Shown: piece after piece, positions 1 to 6,932 of the stretch | How positions within the stretch are numbered: the stretch's first letter is position 1 | Layout: each line of letters starts with the position of its first letter | Assembly: GCA_002696025.1 (NCBI GenBank) | Contig: NZQU01000001.1 | Coordinates: 1-10,488 of the forward strand | Origin: Crocinitomicaceae bacterium | GTDB lineage: Bacteria; Bacteroidota; Bacteroidia; Flavobacteriales_D; Crocinitomicaceae | Length of the DNA stretch: 10,488 bases | Direction: 5' to 3' | Notes under the pieces: generated by a model | What the model was told of the DNA's origin: nothing | Databases searched by the model: none | Seen by the model: the letters and a program-made list of their open reading frames with translations, nothing else | Position numbers and translations under genes: made by a program

Positions 1-121
1 CTGAAACTGTACAAAATACATTTCCAAATGACAATAGAATTGTATTGTCACATATGTGTTTTGCAACATAACCAGCATCACTTTTGTGAAGTGTTTTTAT
101 ATATTTTGAACATTCACTCAT
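1..121 (-). CDS. Small DUF6686-like hypothetical protein, 5' part only
   Basis: An open minus-strand frame runs from an ATG at 121 to the window edge: 40 codons with no stop, so the 3' end lies outside. The peptide starts MSECSKYIKTLHKSDAGYVAKH and continues with ICDNTILLSFGNVFCTVS. Its layout (a polar start, an aromatic-glycine turn 'AGY', a Cys, then a hydrophobic strand 'LSFG' and another strand) resembles the small Bacteroidota proteins of the DUF6686 type, which usually show a Cys-containing 'GY..xC..C....LAFG' pattern. Cys4, Cys25 and Cys37 are visible. Coding is supported by a strong promoter-like pair upstream (TTG, 20-base spacer, TTACTTTG). The family name rests on a remembered pattern and only 40 residues, and the function is unknown. 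A spurious edge ORF cannot be fully excluded. Confidence 0.55.
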   Translation of the reverse strand, partial: MSECSKYIKTLHKSDAGYVAKHICDNTILLSFGNVFCTVS

Positions 122-154
122 TTTATTCTAAATAGGAGGTTGTTTATTTTTTTA

Positions 155-185
155 CAAAGTAAATGTTGTATTAATTCTGTTGCAA
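155..185 (-). promoter_or_regulatory. Bacteroidota-type promoter for the small minus-strand gene
   Basis: On the minus strand a TTG at 185-183 is followed after 20 bases by TTACTTTG at 162-155, one mismatch from the Bacteroidota -7 consensus TAnnTTTG. Element order and spacing fit the -33/-7 architecture of the primary sigma factor in this phylum. Transcription would start near 148, leaving a leader of about 25-30 bases before the ATG at 121. No experimental support is available from sequence alone. Confidence 0.55.
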
Positions 186-201
186 TACCATTTTAATGGT
201 A
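186..201. repeat. Perfect 16-bp palindrome, 7-bp arms with TT centre
   Basis: TACCATT (186-192), TT (193-194), AATGGTA (195-201): the arms are exact reverse complements. It lies one base beyond the -33-like TTG of the minus-strand promoter and about 50 bases upstream of the ispG -7 box. Both predicted transcripts start outside it, so a DNA-level role such as a dimeric regulator site fits better than an RNA hairpin. The site could also be chance in AT-rich DNA. Confidence 0.5.
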
Positions 202-218
202 AATTACTTGCGTAATTT
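201..218. repeat. Perfect inverted repeat, 7-bp arms with TTGC centre
   Basis: AAATTAC (201-207), TTGC (208-211), GTAATTT (212-218): the arms are exact reverse complements. It directly abuts the 186-201 palindrome, sharing base 201. The two together form a 33-base block of dyad symmetry in the middle of the divergent intergenic region. Its role is unknown. Confidence 0.45.
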
Positions 219-253
219 TAGGTGTTTACTTCTGTGATGCTTGTGATTATTTA

Positions 254-261
254 TAAATTTG
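254..261 (+). promoter_or_regulatory. Putative -7 box of ispG promoter
   Basis: TAAATTTG matches the Bacteroidota -7 consensus TAnnTTTG exactly and lies 18 bases before the ispG ATG, giving a short leader of roughly 10-13 bases. No convincing -33 TTG sits about 20 bases upstream; the nearest is a weak TCTG at 231-234. The call therefore rests on the -7 box alone. Confidence 0.45.
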
Positions 262-279
262 TATAATCATTAATAAATA

Positions 280-2205
280 ATGAATCAACAAACGATTTTA
301 CCTTATTGTATTGATTTGTTCGATCAAAAAAGATTGTCTACCATTGAAGTCAATGTTGGAGATGTTGGTATTGGTGGTCAAAACCCCATCAGGCTCCAGT
401 CCATGACTACAACTGATACCATGAATACACAAGAAAGTGTAGAGCAAAGTATCAGAATGGAAAAGTCAGGTTCAGAGTTGATACGTTTAACTGCTCCTAG
501 TAAAAAAGAAGCTGAAAATTTGCTTGTTATTCACCAAGAATTAAGAGAAAAAGGATATAAAAGTCCATTGGTTGCGGATATTCATTTTACTCCAAATGCG
601 GCTTTAATTGCTGCAAAGTATGTTGAAAAAGTAAGAGTTAATCCAGGGAACTATGCAGATAAAAAGCGATTTAAAGAGATAGAATATACAGATGAAACTT
701 ATCAAGCTGAATTAGACAGAATAGAGTTAAAGTTTACACCTCTTGTATTGCTTTGTAAACAAGAAAAGCGTGCTATAAGGATAGGCACCAATCATGGTTC
801 TCTTTCAGACAGAATTTTAAGTAGATACGGAGATACTCCTATGGGAATGGTTGAGTCTGCCTTAGAATTTATTAGAATTTGTGAAAAAAATGATTTTCAA
901 GATATTGTAGTTTCAATGAAAGCTAGTAATACACTAGTAATGGTTCAGGCATACAGATTGCTTTGTGCTAAAATGATTGAAAACAAGAAGTGCTATCCTT
1001 TACATTTAGGTGTCACAGAGGCTGGGGATGGTGAGGACGGAAGAATAAAATCTGCTGTTGGTATTGGTGCTTTACTTGCCGATGGTCTTGGAGATACGAT
1101 TAGGGTTTCGTTAACTGAAGAGCCCGAGTATGAGATTCCAGTTGCACGTAAGTTGGCAAAAAAATATTTTACTGAAGAAAGATCAAATAAAGAATCAGGA
1201 ATAAATATTCCTTACAATCCTTATGAGTACCAAAGAAGAAAGACTCATTCAATTCATAATATCGGAGGCGCTAACGCTCCAGTTGTTTTTGCTGATCTAT
1301 CTCAAAAAAGTAAAATTACCCAAGCTAATTTTTTTGGATTTGGCTATGCTTATTCTCGAGACTTAGACAAATGGAATATTGGTGATATGGCAGCTGATTA
1401 TGTTTATACAGGTAAAAATTCAGTTGATTTTGAAGTGCCAGGTACGCTTGGTGTGATTTGTGATTATTCATTGTGGAAGAATAAATATGATAACAAATCA
1501 GGATTTTATCCCCTAATTAAAAAAGAAGATTTATCTAAAATTGATGTTTCACAAAAGATATTTTATTTACATGATGCTGATGATGATTTGCCCAATGAGC
1601 TTTCTTCATTTAAGAATTTAACTCTTGTATTATATTCTGCAAAATATAATAAAACACAAGCTTTTAGAAAAATATTTATTGATTTATTAAATGCAAATAA
1701 TGAGGTTCCAGTTATATTAAAAGTTGATGAGCCTAATGAAGATCTTGAGTTTTTTCAGTTGTCAGCATCTAGTGATGCCGGATCTGTTTTAATCGATGGT
1801 TTTGGTGATGGAATATGGATTACTTCTAAGCAAGCCGTTAAGGAAATTAACTCCACTTCATTTGGAATATTACAAGCAACAAGAACTAGAATTTCCAAAA
1901 CAGAGTATATTTCATGTCCCTCTTGTGGTAGAACGCTTTTCGACTTACAAGAAACAACTGCTAAAATCAGAAATAAAACCAATCATTTGAAAGGAGTCAA
2001 AATTGGAATCATGGGTTGTATAGTTAATGGTCCTGGTGAGATGGCAGATGCTGATTATGGTTATGTTGGAACTGGACCCGAAAGAATCAATCTGTATAAA
2101 GAGAAAACGGTCGTTAGAAAAAATGTTCATGAATCTGAAGCTGTTAATGCATTAATAGATTTGATTAAAGAAAATGGTGATTGGATTGACCCAACAAATA
2201 CCTAG
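280..2205 (+). CDS. ispG: 4-hydroxy-3-methylbut-2-enyl diphosphate synthase (long form)
   Basis: Cytosolic [4Fe-4S] enzyme of the MEP isoprenoid pathway (IspG/GcpE). It reductively opens 2-C-methyl-D-erythritol 2,4-cyclodiphosphate to 4-hydroxy-3-methylbut-2-enyl diphosphate using reduced ferredoxin or flavodoxin. The N-terminal TIM-barrel half (about residues 20-300) carries QSMTTTDT, VADIHF, KVRVNPGN and RIGTNHGSLSDR. The C-terminal cluster domain has SCPSCGRTLFDL (Cys546, Cys549) and GIMGCIVNGPGE (Cys580, Glu587). The Cys-to-Glu spacing of seven matches E. coli Cys305/Glu312. At 641 aa it is far longer than the roughly 370-aa E. coli enzyme because of an inserted middle domain (about 300-540), as in plant, Chlamydia and other Bacteroidota forms. 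All cluster ligands are present and the frame is intact. The start follows a TAnnTTTG box by 18 bases. No Shine-Dalgarno is seen, which is normal for the phylum. Confidence 0.97.
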   Translation: MNQQTILPYCIDLFDQKRLSTIEVNVGDVGIGGQNPIRLQSMTTTDTMNTQESVEQSIRMEKSGSELIRLTAPSKKEAENLLVIHQELREKGYKSPLVADIHFTPNAALIAAKYVEKVRVNPGNYADKKRFKEIEYTDETYQAELDRIELKFTPLVLLCKQEKRAIRIGTNHGSLSDRILSRYGDTPMGMVESALEFIRICEKNDFQDIVVSMKASNTLVMVQAYRLLCAKMIENKKCYPLHLGVTEAGDGEDGRIKSAVGIGALLADGLGDTIRVSLTEEPEYEIPVARKLAKKYFTEERSNKESGINIPYNPYEYQRRKTHSIHNIGGANAPVVFADLSQKSKITQANFFGFGYAYSRDLDKWNIGDMAADYVYTGKNSVDFEVPGTLGVICDYSLWKNKYDNKSGFYPLIKKEDLSKIDVSQKIFYLHDADDDLPNELSSFKNLTLVLYSAKYNKTQAFRKIFIDLLNANNEVPVILKVDEPNEDLEFFQLSASSDAGSVLIDGFGDGIWITSKQAVKEINSTSFGILQATRTRISKTEYISCPSCGRTLFDLQETTAKIRNKTNHLKGVKIGIMGCIVNGPGEMADADYGYVGTGPERINLYKEKTVVRKNVHESEAVNALIDLIKENGDWIDPTNT

Positions 2206-2220
2206 TCATTTTTTATTGAC

Positions 2221-2254
2221 TTTGTGTGTCACTATAAAAGGTTTTTTAGTTTTG
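2221..2254 (+). promoter_or_regulatory. Putative kbl promoter
   Basis: TTTG at 2221-2224 is followed after 22 bases by TAGTTTTG at 2247-2254, an exact match to the Bacteroidota -7 consensus TAnnTTTG. The predicted transcription start near 2260 leaves a very short leader before the ATG at 2268. This suggests kbl can be transcribed independently of ispG, although read-through from ispG is also possible because no clear terminator lies between them. Confidence 0.5.
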
Positions 2255-2267
2255 TAAAAAAATAGAT

Positions 2268-3458
2268 ATGTACGGAAAAATTAAAGATGATTTAAGTAAA
2301 GAATTAGCGAACATTGAAACGGCTGGTTTATTTAAAAAAGAGAGGGTGATTGTTTCACCTCAAGGATCAAATGTTACTATTGATAATGGTGATGATGTCG
2401 TAATTATGTGTGCAAATAATTATCTTGGATTGTCTTCTAATCCTGACATTATTGATGCTGCAAAGCAATCACTTAACACACATGGTTTTGGGATGTCATC
2501 AGTTCGTTTTATTTGTGGGACACAAGATATTCACAAAACACTTGAAGAAAAGATATCATCTTTTTATGGAACTGAAGATACTATTTTATATGCTGCTTGT
2601 TTTGATGCAAACGGAGGTGTTTTTGAACCATTATTCACAAAGGAAGATGCCATAATTTCCGACGCATTAAATCATGCATCAATCATTGATGGTGTTCGTT
2701 TGTGTAAAGCTCAGAGGTACAGGTATGCTCATTCAGATATGAATGATCTTGAGCAACAACTCATAAAGGCACAAGAACAGAGATATAGAATTATTGTAAC
2801 TGATGGAGTGTTTTCTATGGATGGTGATATTGCTAAAATGGATGAGATTTGCGATTTAGCAGATAAATACGATGCATTGGTAATGACAGATGAATGTCAT
2901 TCTGCCGGTTTTATTGGTAAAACAGGTCGAGGAGTTCCTGAGTATTGTGGCGTATTAGACAGAGTTGATATTATTACTGGTACACTTGGTAAGGCTCTTG
3001 GAGGAGCAATGGGTGGCTATACTACTGGAAAAAAAGAAATAATAGAAATGTTGAGGCAGCGTTCAAGGCCTTATTTATTTTCAAATTCATTAGCACCTTC
3101 AATTGTTGGCGCGGCAATCAAAGTGTTTGATATCCTAAGTTCAACTACTGAATTGAGAGATACTTTAGAAGAAAACACCAATTATTTTAAAGAAAAGATA
3201 ATTGCAGCAGGATTTGATATAAAGCCGGGTGATTCACCAATTGTGCCCATTATGTTATATGATGCTGCTTTGTCTCAAAAATTTGCAGACCTTCTTTTAG
3301 AGGAGGGGATATATGCAATTGGTTTTTTCTATCCAGTCGTTCCAAAAGAACAAGCAAGAATAAGAACGCAAATATCTGCTGCACATACCAAACAAGATTT
3401 AGACCGAGCTATTGCTGCGTTTATTAAAGTTGGAAAACAACTATCTGTAATAGATTAA
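2268..3458 (+). CDS. kbl: Glycine C-acetyltransferase (2-amino-3-ketobutyrate CoA ligase)
   Basis: PLP-dependent alpha-oxoamine synthase. In threonine catabolism it converts 2-amino-3-ketobutyrate plus CoA to glycine and acetyl-CoA. The 396-aa length is close to E. coli Kbl, and long blocks match it as I recall that sequence: CANNYLGL, FGMSSVRFICGTQ, ISDALNHASIIDGVRLCKA, RSRPYLFSNSLAP and GFFYPVVPK. The Schiff-base lysine is Lys242 in ITGTLGKALGGA, with His136 (NHAS) for ring stacking and Asp208/His211 (TDECH) for PLP binding; E. coli has DDSH there. The family also contains 8-amino-7-oxononanoate synthase and serine palmitoyltransferase, but the FICGTQ and RQRSRPYLFSNS blocks point to Kbl. 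No threonine dehydrogenase gene lies beside it in this window. It has its own promoter-like box and ends two bases from the convergent efflux operon. Confidence 0.95.
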   Translation: MYGKIKDDLSKELANIETAGLFKKERVIVSPQGSNVTIDNGDDVVIMCANNYLGLSSNPDIIDAAKQSLNTHGFGMSSVRFICGTQDIHKTLEEKISSFYGTEDTILYAACFDANGGVFEPLFTKEDAIISDALNHASIIDGVRLCKAQRYRYAHSDMNDLEQQLIKAQEQRYRIIVTDGVFSMDGDIAKMDEICDLADKYDALVMTDECHSAGFIGKTGRGVPEYCGVLDRVDIITGTLGKALGGAMGGYTTGKKEIIEMLRQRSRPYLFSNSLAPSIVGAAIKVFDILSSTTELRDTLEENTNYFKEKIIAAGFDIKPGDSPIVPIMLYDAALSQKFADLLLEEGIYAIGFFYPVVPKEQARIRTQISAAHTKQDLDRAIAAFIKVGKQLSVID

Positions 3459-3464
3459 TATTAA
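3455..3464. repeat. 10-bp palindrome carrying both convergent stop codons
   Basis: TTAATATTAA is a perfect palindrome. It contains the TAA of kbl on the plus strand (3456-3458) and the TAA of the RND permease gene on the minus strand (3463-3461), with two bases between them. There is no room for a conventional intergenic terminator, so any termination signals must lie inside the opposite gene's coding sequence. Confidence 0.6.
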
Positions 3465-6400
3465 ACAGAGCTTTTTAGTTTTAGTCCAAGCACTCTAAAT
3501 AACCAAACTTTAAACCTAAAAGTTAAAAGGTAAAGTGATGGAATAATTACCAATGTCAAGAATGTTGCAAATGTAAGTCCATATATAATGGTCCACGACA
3601 TTGGTGCAAAAAACATATTATTGTCACCTCCAATGAAAATTTGTGCATCATAGCTTGTAAAAAAGGTGAAAAAGTTAATGTTGAAACCGACAGCAAGAGG
3701 AATAAGACCTAAAATCGTTGTAATCGCTGTTAAAAGAACCGGTCTTAATCTTGTTTTTCCGCCTTGAACCGCCGTTTCAATTAAGTCATTCAAAGGCAAA
3801 ACTTCAAATTCACCTAAGTTTAATTCGCTTCTCCTTCTATTTCTTAATTGATTTGTATAGTCAATAAGGACGATGGCATTATTTACAACGACTCCTGCAA
3901 GAGAAATAATCCCGATCATGGTCATGATAACAACAAAGTTTTGTTGCGAAATAAGAAGTCCAAGAAGAACTCCAATTAATGATAAAATAACCGATAGCAT
4001 AATCACACCTGGCGCTGAAAAAGAATTAAATTGCGAAACAATAATAATTAAAACAAGGCATACGGCAATCAATAGAGCTTTAGATAAAAAGGCCATTTCT
4101 TTTGCTTGTTCTTCTTGCTGTCCGGTAAATTTATATTTGATGTTTTCAGGAATATTTTTCTCGTATTTTTCCATATGTGTTCTTAGCTTTCCAACTACCT
4201 CATTTTGATTAAATCCTTCTGTTACATTTGATGTTATAGCAACAACAGGTATTTGATCTTTTCTAACTACAGCTGTATAGGAAGATACTTCTTTTGGATT
4301 TTCGATAACAGACCTTACAGGAATGTTAAGCAGTTTGCCTTTGTTATTTCTGAAGATAAGTCTTTGATCCAAAAGTGTTTCAATTTTATCCCTGCTTTTT
4401 TTATTAAATCGAACAACGATATCATATGATTCATCATTTTTGGTGTACGTTGTTATTTCTTGTCCAAGCAGTGATTTTCTAATTGCCATGGCTACTTGAT
4501 ATGTTGATGAATTTAATTTTCGAACTTGATCTCGATCAACTTTTATTGGAATTTCAGGTCTGCTTGTTTCTACATTTAATTTCAGTTTCTCGACTCCTGC
4601 TACATTTTTATTGCTTAAGTATTTTTTGATTTTTTGAGCTTCAGCGATCAATTCTTTGTAATCACCTTTCCCACTAATTTCAATATTTACTGGTGCTCCT
4701 TGTGGTGGGCCTTGCTCATTTTTTACAGCAGAAATTTCAATATCTGCATTATATTGACCTCTAATCCCATCTTGTATTTTCTTAAGGACATCAGATGTTT
4801 TCACACCATTTCGATGTTGAAACTCAGTAAAATTCACAGTGATTCTTGCTTTGTGAGGAGTATTTCCAAGAGAAACTCCTTGGGCAGGGTCGCTGGTTCC
4901 TTCTCCAACTTGAGATATGACAGACTTGATTAAATTTTTATCAGAGCTTAGATTAATAGTGTCGCCTTTTTCAAGGTATTCCTTTAATATCAGATCTAGT
5001 TTTTTCTCAACTTTAATTGCAGTTTCATTGGTTTTTGTAATGTCTGTTCCAATTGGGTGTGAAATGAAAATATTAACATAATTAGGTTCATTTGCAGGAA
5101 AAAACTCAACTTTTGGAGGGAATATCCCCATTAAAATAAATGAAAATATAAGAAGCAAAATTGTTCCTAATAAAAATAAAATAGGACGAATACCCTTGAG
5201 AGCAAATCTTAAAAATCGTTCATAGAATTTTTCTATTAGCGGTAAAAATCCGTTTTGAAATTTAAGAGTTCCAGGATATAAAACAAATAAGTTTAACAAA
5301 CCGATTATGCTAAATAGCAAAAAGGTATTACCAATAGCATAAGAATCAAATGCTATAAATATGACGCCAATTACTAAAAGTCCTATAGAAGATGTGATAA
5401 TTCTTTTCTTTCGGGGTTTTTGATCTCCCACTTTCATATAGCTAACTGCAAGAACAGGATTGATTACAAGTGCCACAAATAAAGATGAACTTAATACAAT
5501 AATTAAAGTCAAGGGAAGGTATTTCATGAATTCGCCCATAATTCCAGGCCATAGAGCTAGAGGTATAAATGCTGCTACAGTTGTTGCAGTTGAAGATATT
5601 ATTGGCCATGCAACTTCACCAACACCGCTAATTCCAGCTTGGACAGGTGTTTTCCCTTCGTCCATGTGACGATAAATGTTTTCAATGATTACAATTCCAT
5701 TATCGACAAGCATTCCCAAAGCAAGAACCAATGAGAATAAAACCATTACATTAAGAGTAACTCCCATTGAGTTTAAAATTAGAAATGACATCAGCATTGA
5801 GAGCGGGATGGCAATTCCAACAAATAAAGCATTTCTTAAACCAAGAAAAAATAAAAGAACGCCAACTACTAAAATGATTCCAAATATGATTGAGTTTTCG
5901 AGATTGGAAACCATATCCCTAGTGTTGTTTGATTGGTCTCCAGTTTTACTAATGCTAACATTAGAGGGGATGGTTCCATCTTTTATTGCCTCGTCTAATA
6001 GTTGGTTTATTTTGTCTGATGCATCCAGTAAGTTTTCACCTCCTTGTTTTTTTACATCAAGCATCACAACAGGCATTCCAAATTCTCTTGCATAAGATGT
6101 TGTGTCTCCATTTCCAAAAAATACTTCAGCAACATCCTCTAAGTAAACTGGGCTAAAGTCATCTTGTTTTACCACTATTCGTTTTAATTCTTTTGCATCT
6201 TTAAATTCACCTTCAATTCTAATGGTTTTTCTGACACCATTCATTAACATTTCTCCACCAGATATGGTTTGGTGTTCAGAATTCACTGCATTTTGAATAT
6301 CATCTAGCGTTACATTAACAGCTTGAGACTTTATAGGGTCTACTTCAATTCTCATTTGCTGTTCTTGAATGCCACGAATGTCAACTTCACTTATTTCAGG

Positions 6401-6922
6401 AAGATCTTCAATTTTATCTTCTAGTATTTCAGCAACTTCTTTAAGTACGATGGCATTATTTCCTCTTAAATTAATATTAAGGATGGGTATTTGAGAGGGG
6501 TCTAATTCAAAAATATTTGGCTCAACGGGTAATTGAGGAAAGTCTTTTTTGCTTCTTGCTTTATCTACTGCATCTTTAACTTTTTGAAGTGCTTTATCTG
6601 CGGTTATTTTAAAATCAAATTTGACTCTGATGGTTGTATACCCATTAACACAATTAGAATTAATTTCATCCACATATTTTAACCCACCAATTTCCTTTTC
6701 TATTTCTTTTGAAATTTTTTCAGCCATAAATTGAGGGGATGAACCAGGTTTGGCAATTCCAACATATATTTCTGGCACTTGTAGTTCTGGAAAGTTTTCT
6801 TTTGGCATTGTGTTGTATGCCATGACCCCTCCCAAAAGTATAATTAAAGTAAGCAAGAATACAGTTTTTGTATTCTTAATAGAAAGCGTTGAAAGTTTAA
6901 ATTCTTTGATTTTATTTTTCAT
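3461..6922 (-). CDS. RND efflux permease (AcrB/HAE-like), inner-membrane pump
   Basis: Proton-driven inner-membrane pump of a tripartite efflux system, 1153 aa. A short N-terminal helix (about 20-37) is followed by two large periplasmic porter/docking regions (about 38-335 and 605-935). Membrane helices lie around 340-500, 580-600 and 945-1075, with a last one near 1108-1135. TM4 carries GMLVDNGIVIIEN: Asp407 matches the AcrB relay, but the next position is Asn408 instead of Asp. TM10 carries VVVNNAIVLID, with Asn1014 where AcrB has Lys940. It is about 100 aa longer than AcrB because of two extra hydrophobic segments between TM6 and TM7 (about 508-550) and a longer loop before the last helix (about 1080-1107). 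It is the last gene of the operon, 8 bases after the adaptor gene, with AAAGGA ahead of its ATG. The substrate cannot be read from sequence; drug or bile-type HAE and other RND clades remain possible. Confidence 0.93.
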   Translation of the reverse strand: MKNKIKEFKLSTLSIKNTKTVFLLTLIILLGGVMAYNTMPKENFPELQVPEIYVGIAKPGSSPQFMAEKISKEIEKEIGGLKYVDEINSNCVNGYTTIRVKFDFKITADKALQKVKDAVDKARSKKDFPQLPVEPNIFELDPSQIPILNINLRGNNAIVLKEVAEILEDKIEDLPEISEVDIRGIQEQQMRIEVDPIKSQAVNVTLDDIQNAVNSEHQTISGGEMLMNGVRKTIRIEGEFKDAKELKRIVVKQDDFSPVYLEDVAEVFFGNGDTTSYAREFGMPVVMLDVKKQGGENLLDASDKINQLLDEAIKDGTIPSNVSISKTGDQSNNTRDMVSNLENSIIFGIILVVGVLLFFLGLRNALFVGIAIPLSMLMSFLILNSMGVTLNVMVLFSLVLALGMLVDNGIVIIENIYRHMDEGKTPVQAGISGVGEVAWPIISSTATTVAAFIPLALWPGIMGEFMKYLPLTLIIVLSSSLFVALVINPVLAVSYMKVGDQKPRKKRIITSSIGLLVIGVIFIAFDSYAIGNTFLLFSIIGLLNLFVLYPGTLKFQNGFLPLIEKFYERFLRFALKGIRPILFLLGTILLLIFSFILMGIFPPKVEFFPANEPNYVNIFISHPIGTDITKTNETAIKVEKKLDLILKEYLEKGDTINLSSDKNLIKSVISQVGEGTSDPAQGVSLGNTPHKARITVNFTEFQHRNGVKTSDVLKKIQDGIRGQYNADIEISAVKNEQGPPQGAPVNIEISGKGDYKELIAEAQKIKKYLSNKNVAGVEKLKLNVETSRPEIPIKVDRDQVRKLNSSTYQVAMAIRKSLLGQEITTYTKNDESYDIVVRFNKKSRDKIETLLDQRLIFRNNKGKLLNIPVRSVIENPKEVSSYTAVVRKDQIPVVAITSNVTEGFNQNEVVGKLRTHMEKYEKNIPENIKYKFTGQQEEQAKEMAFLSKALLIAVCLVLIIIVSQFNSFSAPGVIMLSVILSLIGVLLGLLISQQNFVVIMTMIGIISLAGVVVNNAIVLIDYTNQLRNRRRSELNLGEFEVLPLNDLIETAVQGGKTRLRPVLLTAITTILGLIPLAVGFNINFFTFFTSYDAQIFIGGDNNMFFAPMSWTIIYGLTFATFLTLVIIPSLYLLTFRFKVWLFRVLGLKLKSSV

Positions 6923-6926
6923 AATA

Positions 6927-6932
6927 TCCTTT
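6927..6932 (-). promoter_or_regulatory. Shine-Dalgarno-like site of the RND permease gene
   Basis: AAAGGA on the minus strand, four bases before the permease ATG at 6922, overlaps the TAA stop of the adaptor gene (6933-6931). It supports this start codon. It is notable because the other starts in the window lack a clear purine-rich site, as usual in Bacteroidota. Confidence 0.45.

Noticed and set aside
1755..2130. Short frames on both strands within the 3' part of ispG
   Set aside because: They overlap the conserved Fe-S cluster domain of IspG in other frames and show no independent features.
2204..2221. AGTCA...TGACT inverted repeat at the end of ispG as a terminator
   Set aside because: The stem is only five base pairs and includes part of the stop codon, and only a short T run follows; too weak to call.
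2231..2250. Imperfect dyad ACTATAAAAG/GTTTTTTAGT before kbl
   Set aside because: It contains a T-T mismatch and a G-G centre, is AT-only in its core and overlaps the -7 box; likely a by-product of the promoter sequence.
5699..5704. Asp-Asn instead of Asp-Asp in TM4 as evidence of a dead pump
   Set aside because: VDN patterns recur in other RND clades. The reading frame is intact, all other domains are present and the operon is complete, so a variant relay is more likely than inactivation.
3873..6095. Several plus-strand open frames of 69-139 codons opposite the RND permease gene (3873-4208, 4634-4933, 5460-5669, 5676-6095)
   Set aside because: They are antisense to a well-conserved membrane protein, have no signal, motif or promoter of their own, and their composition reflects the complementary strand.
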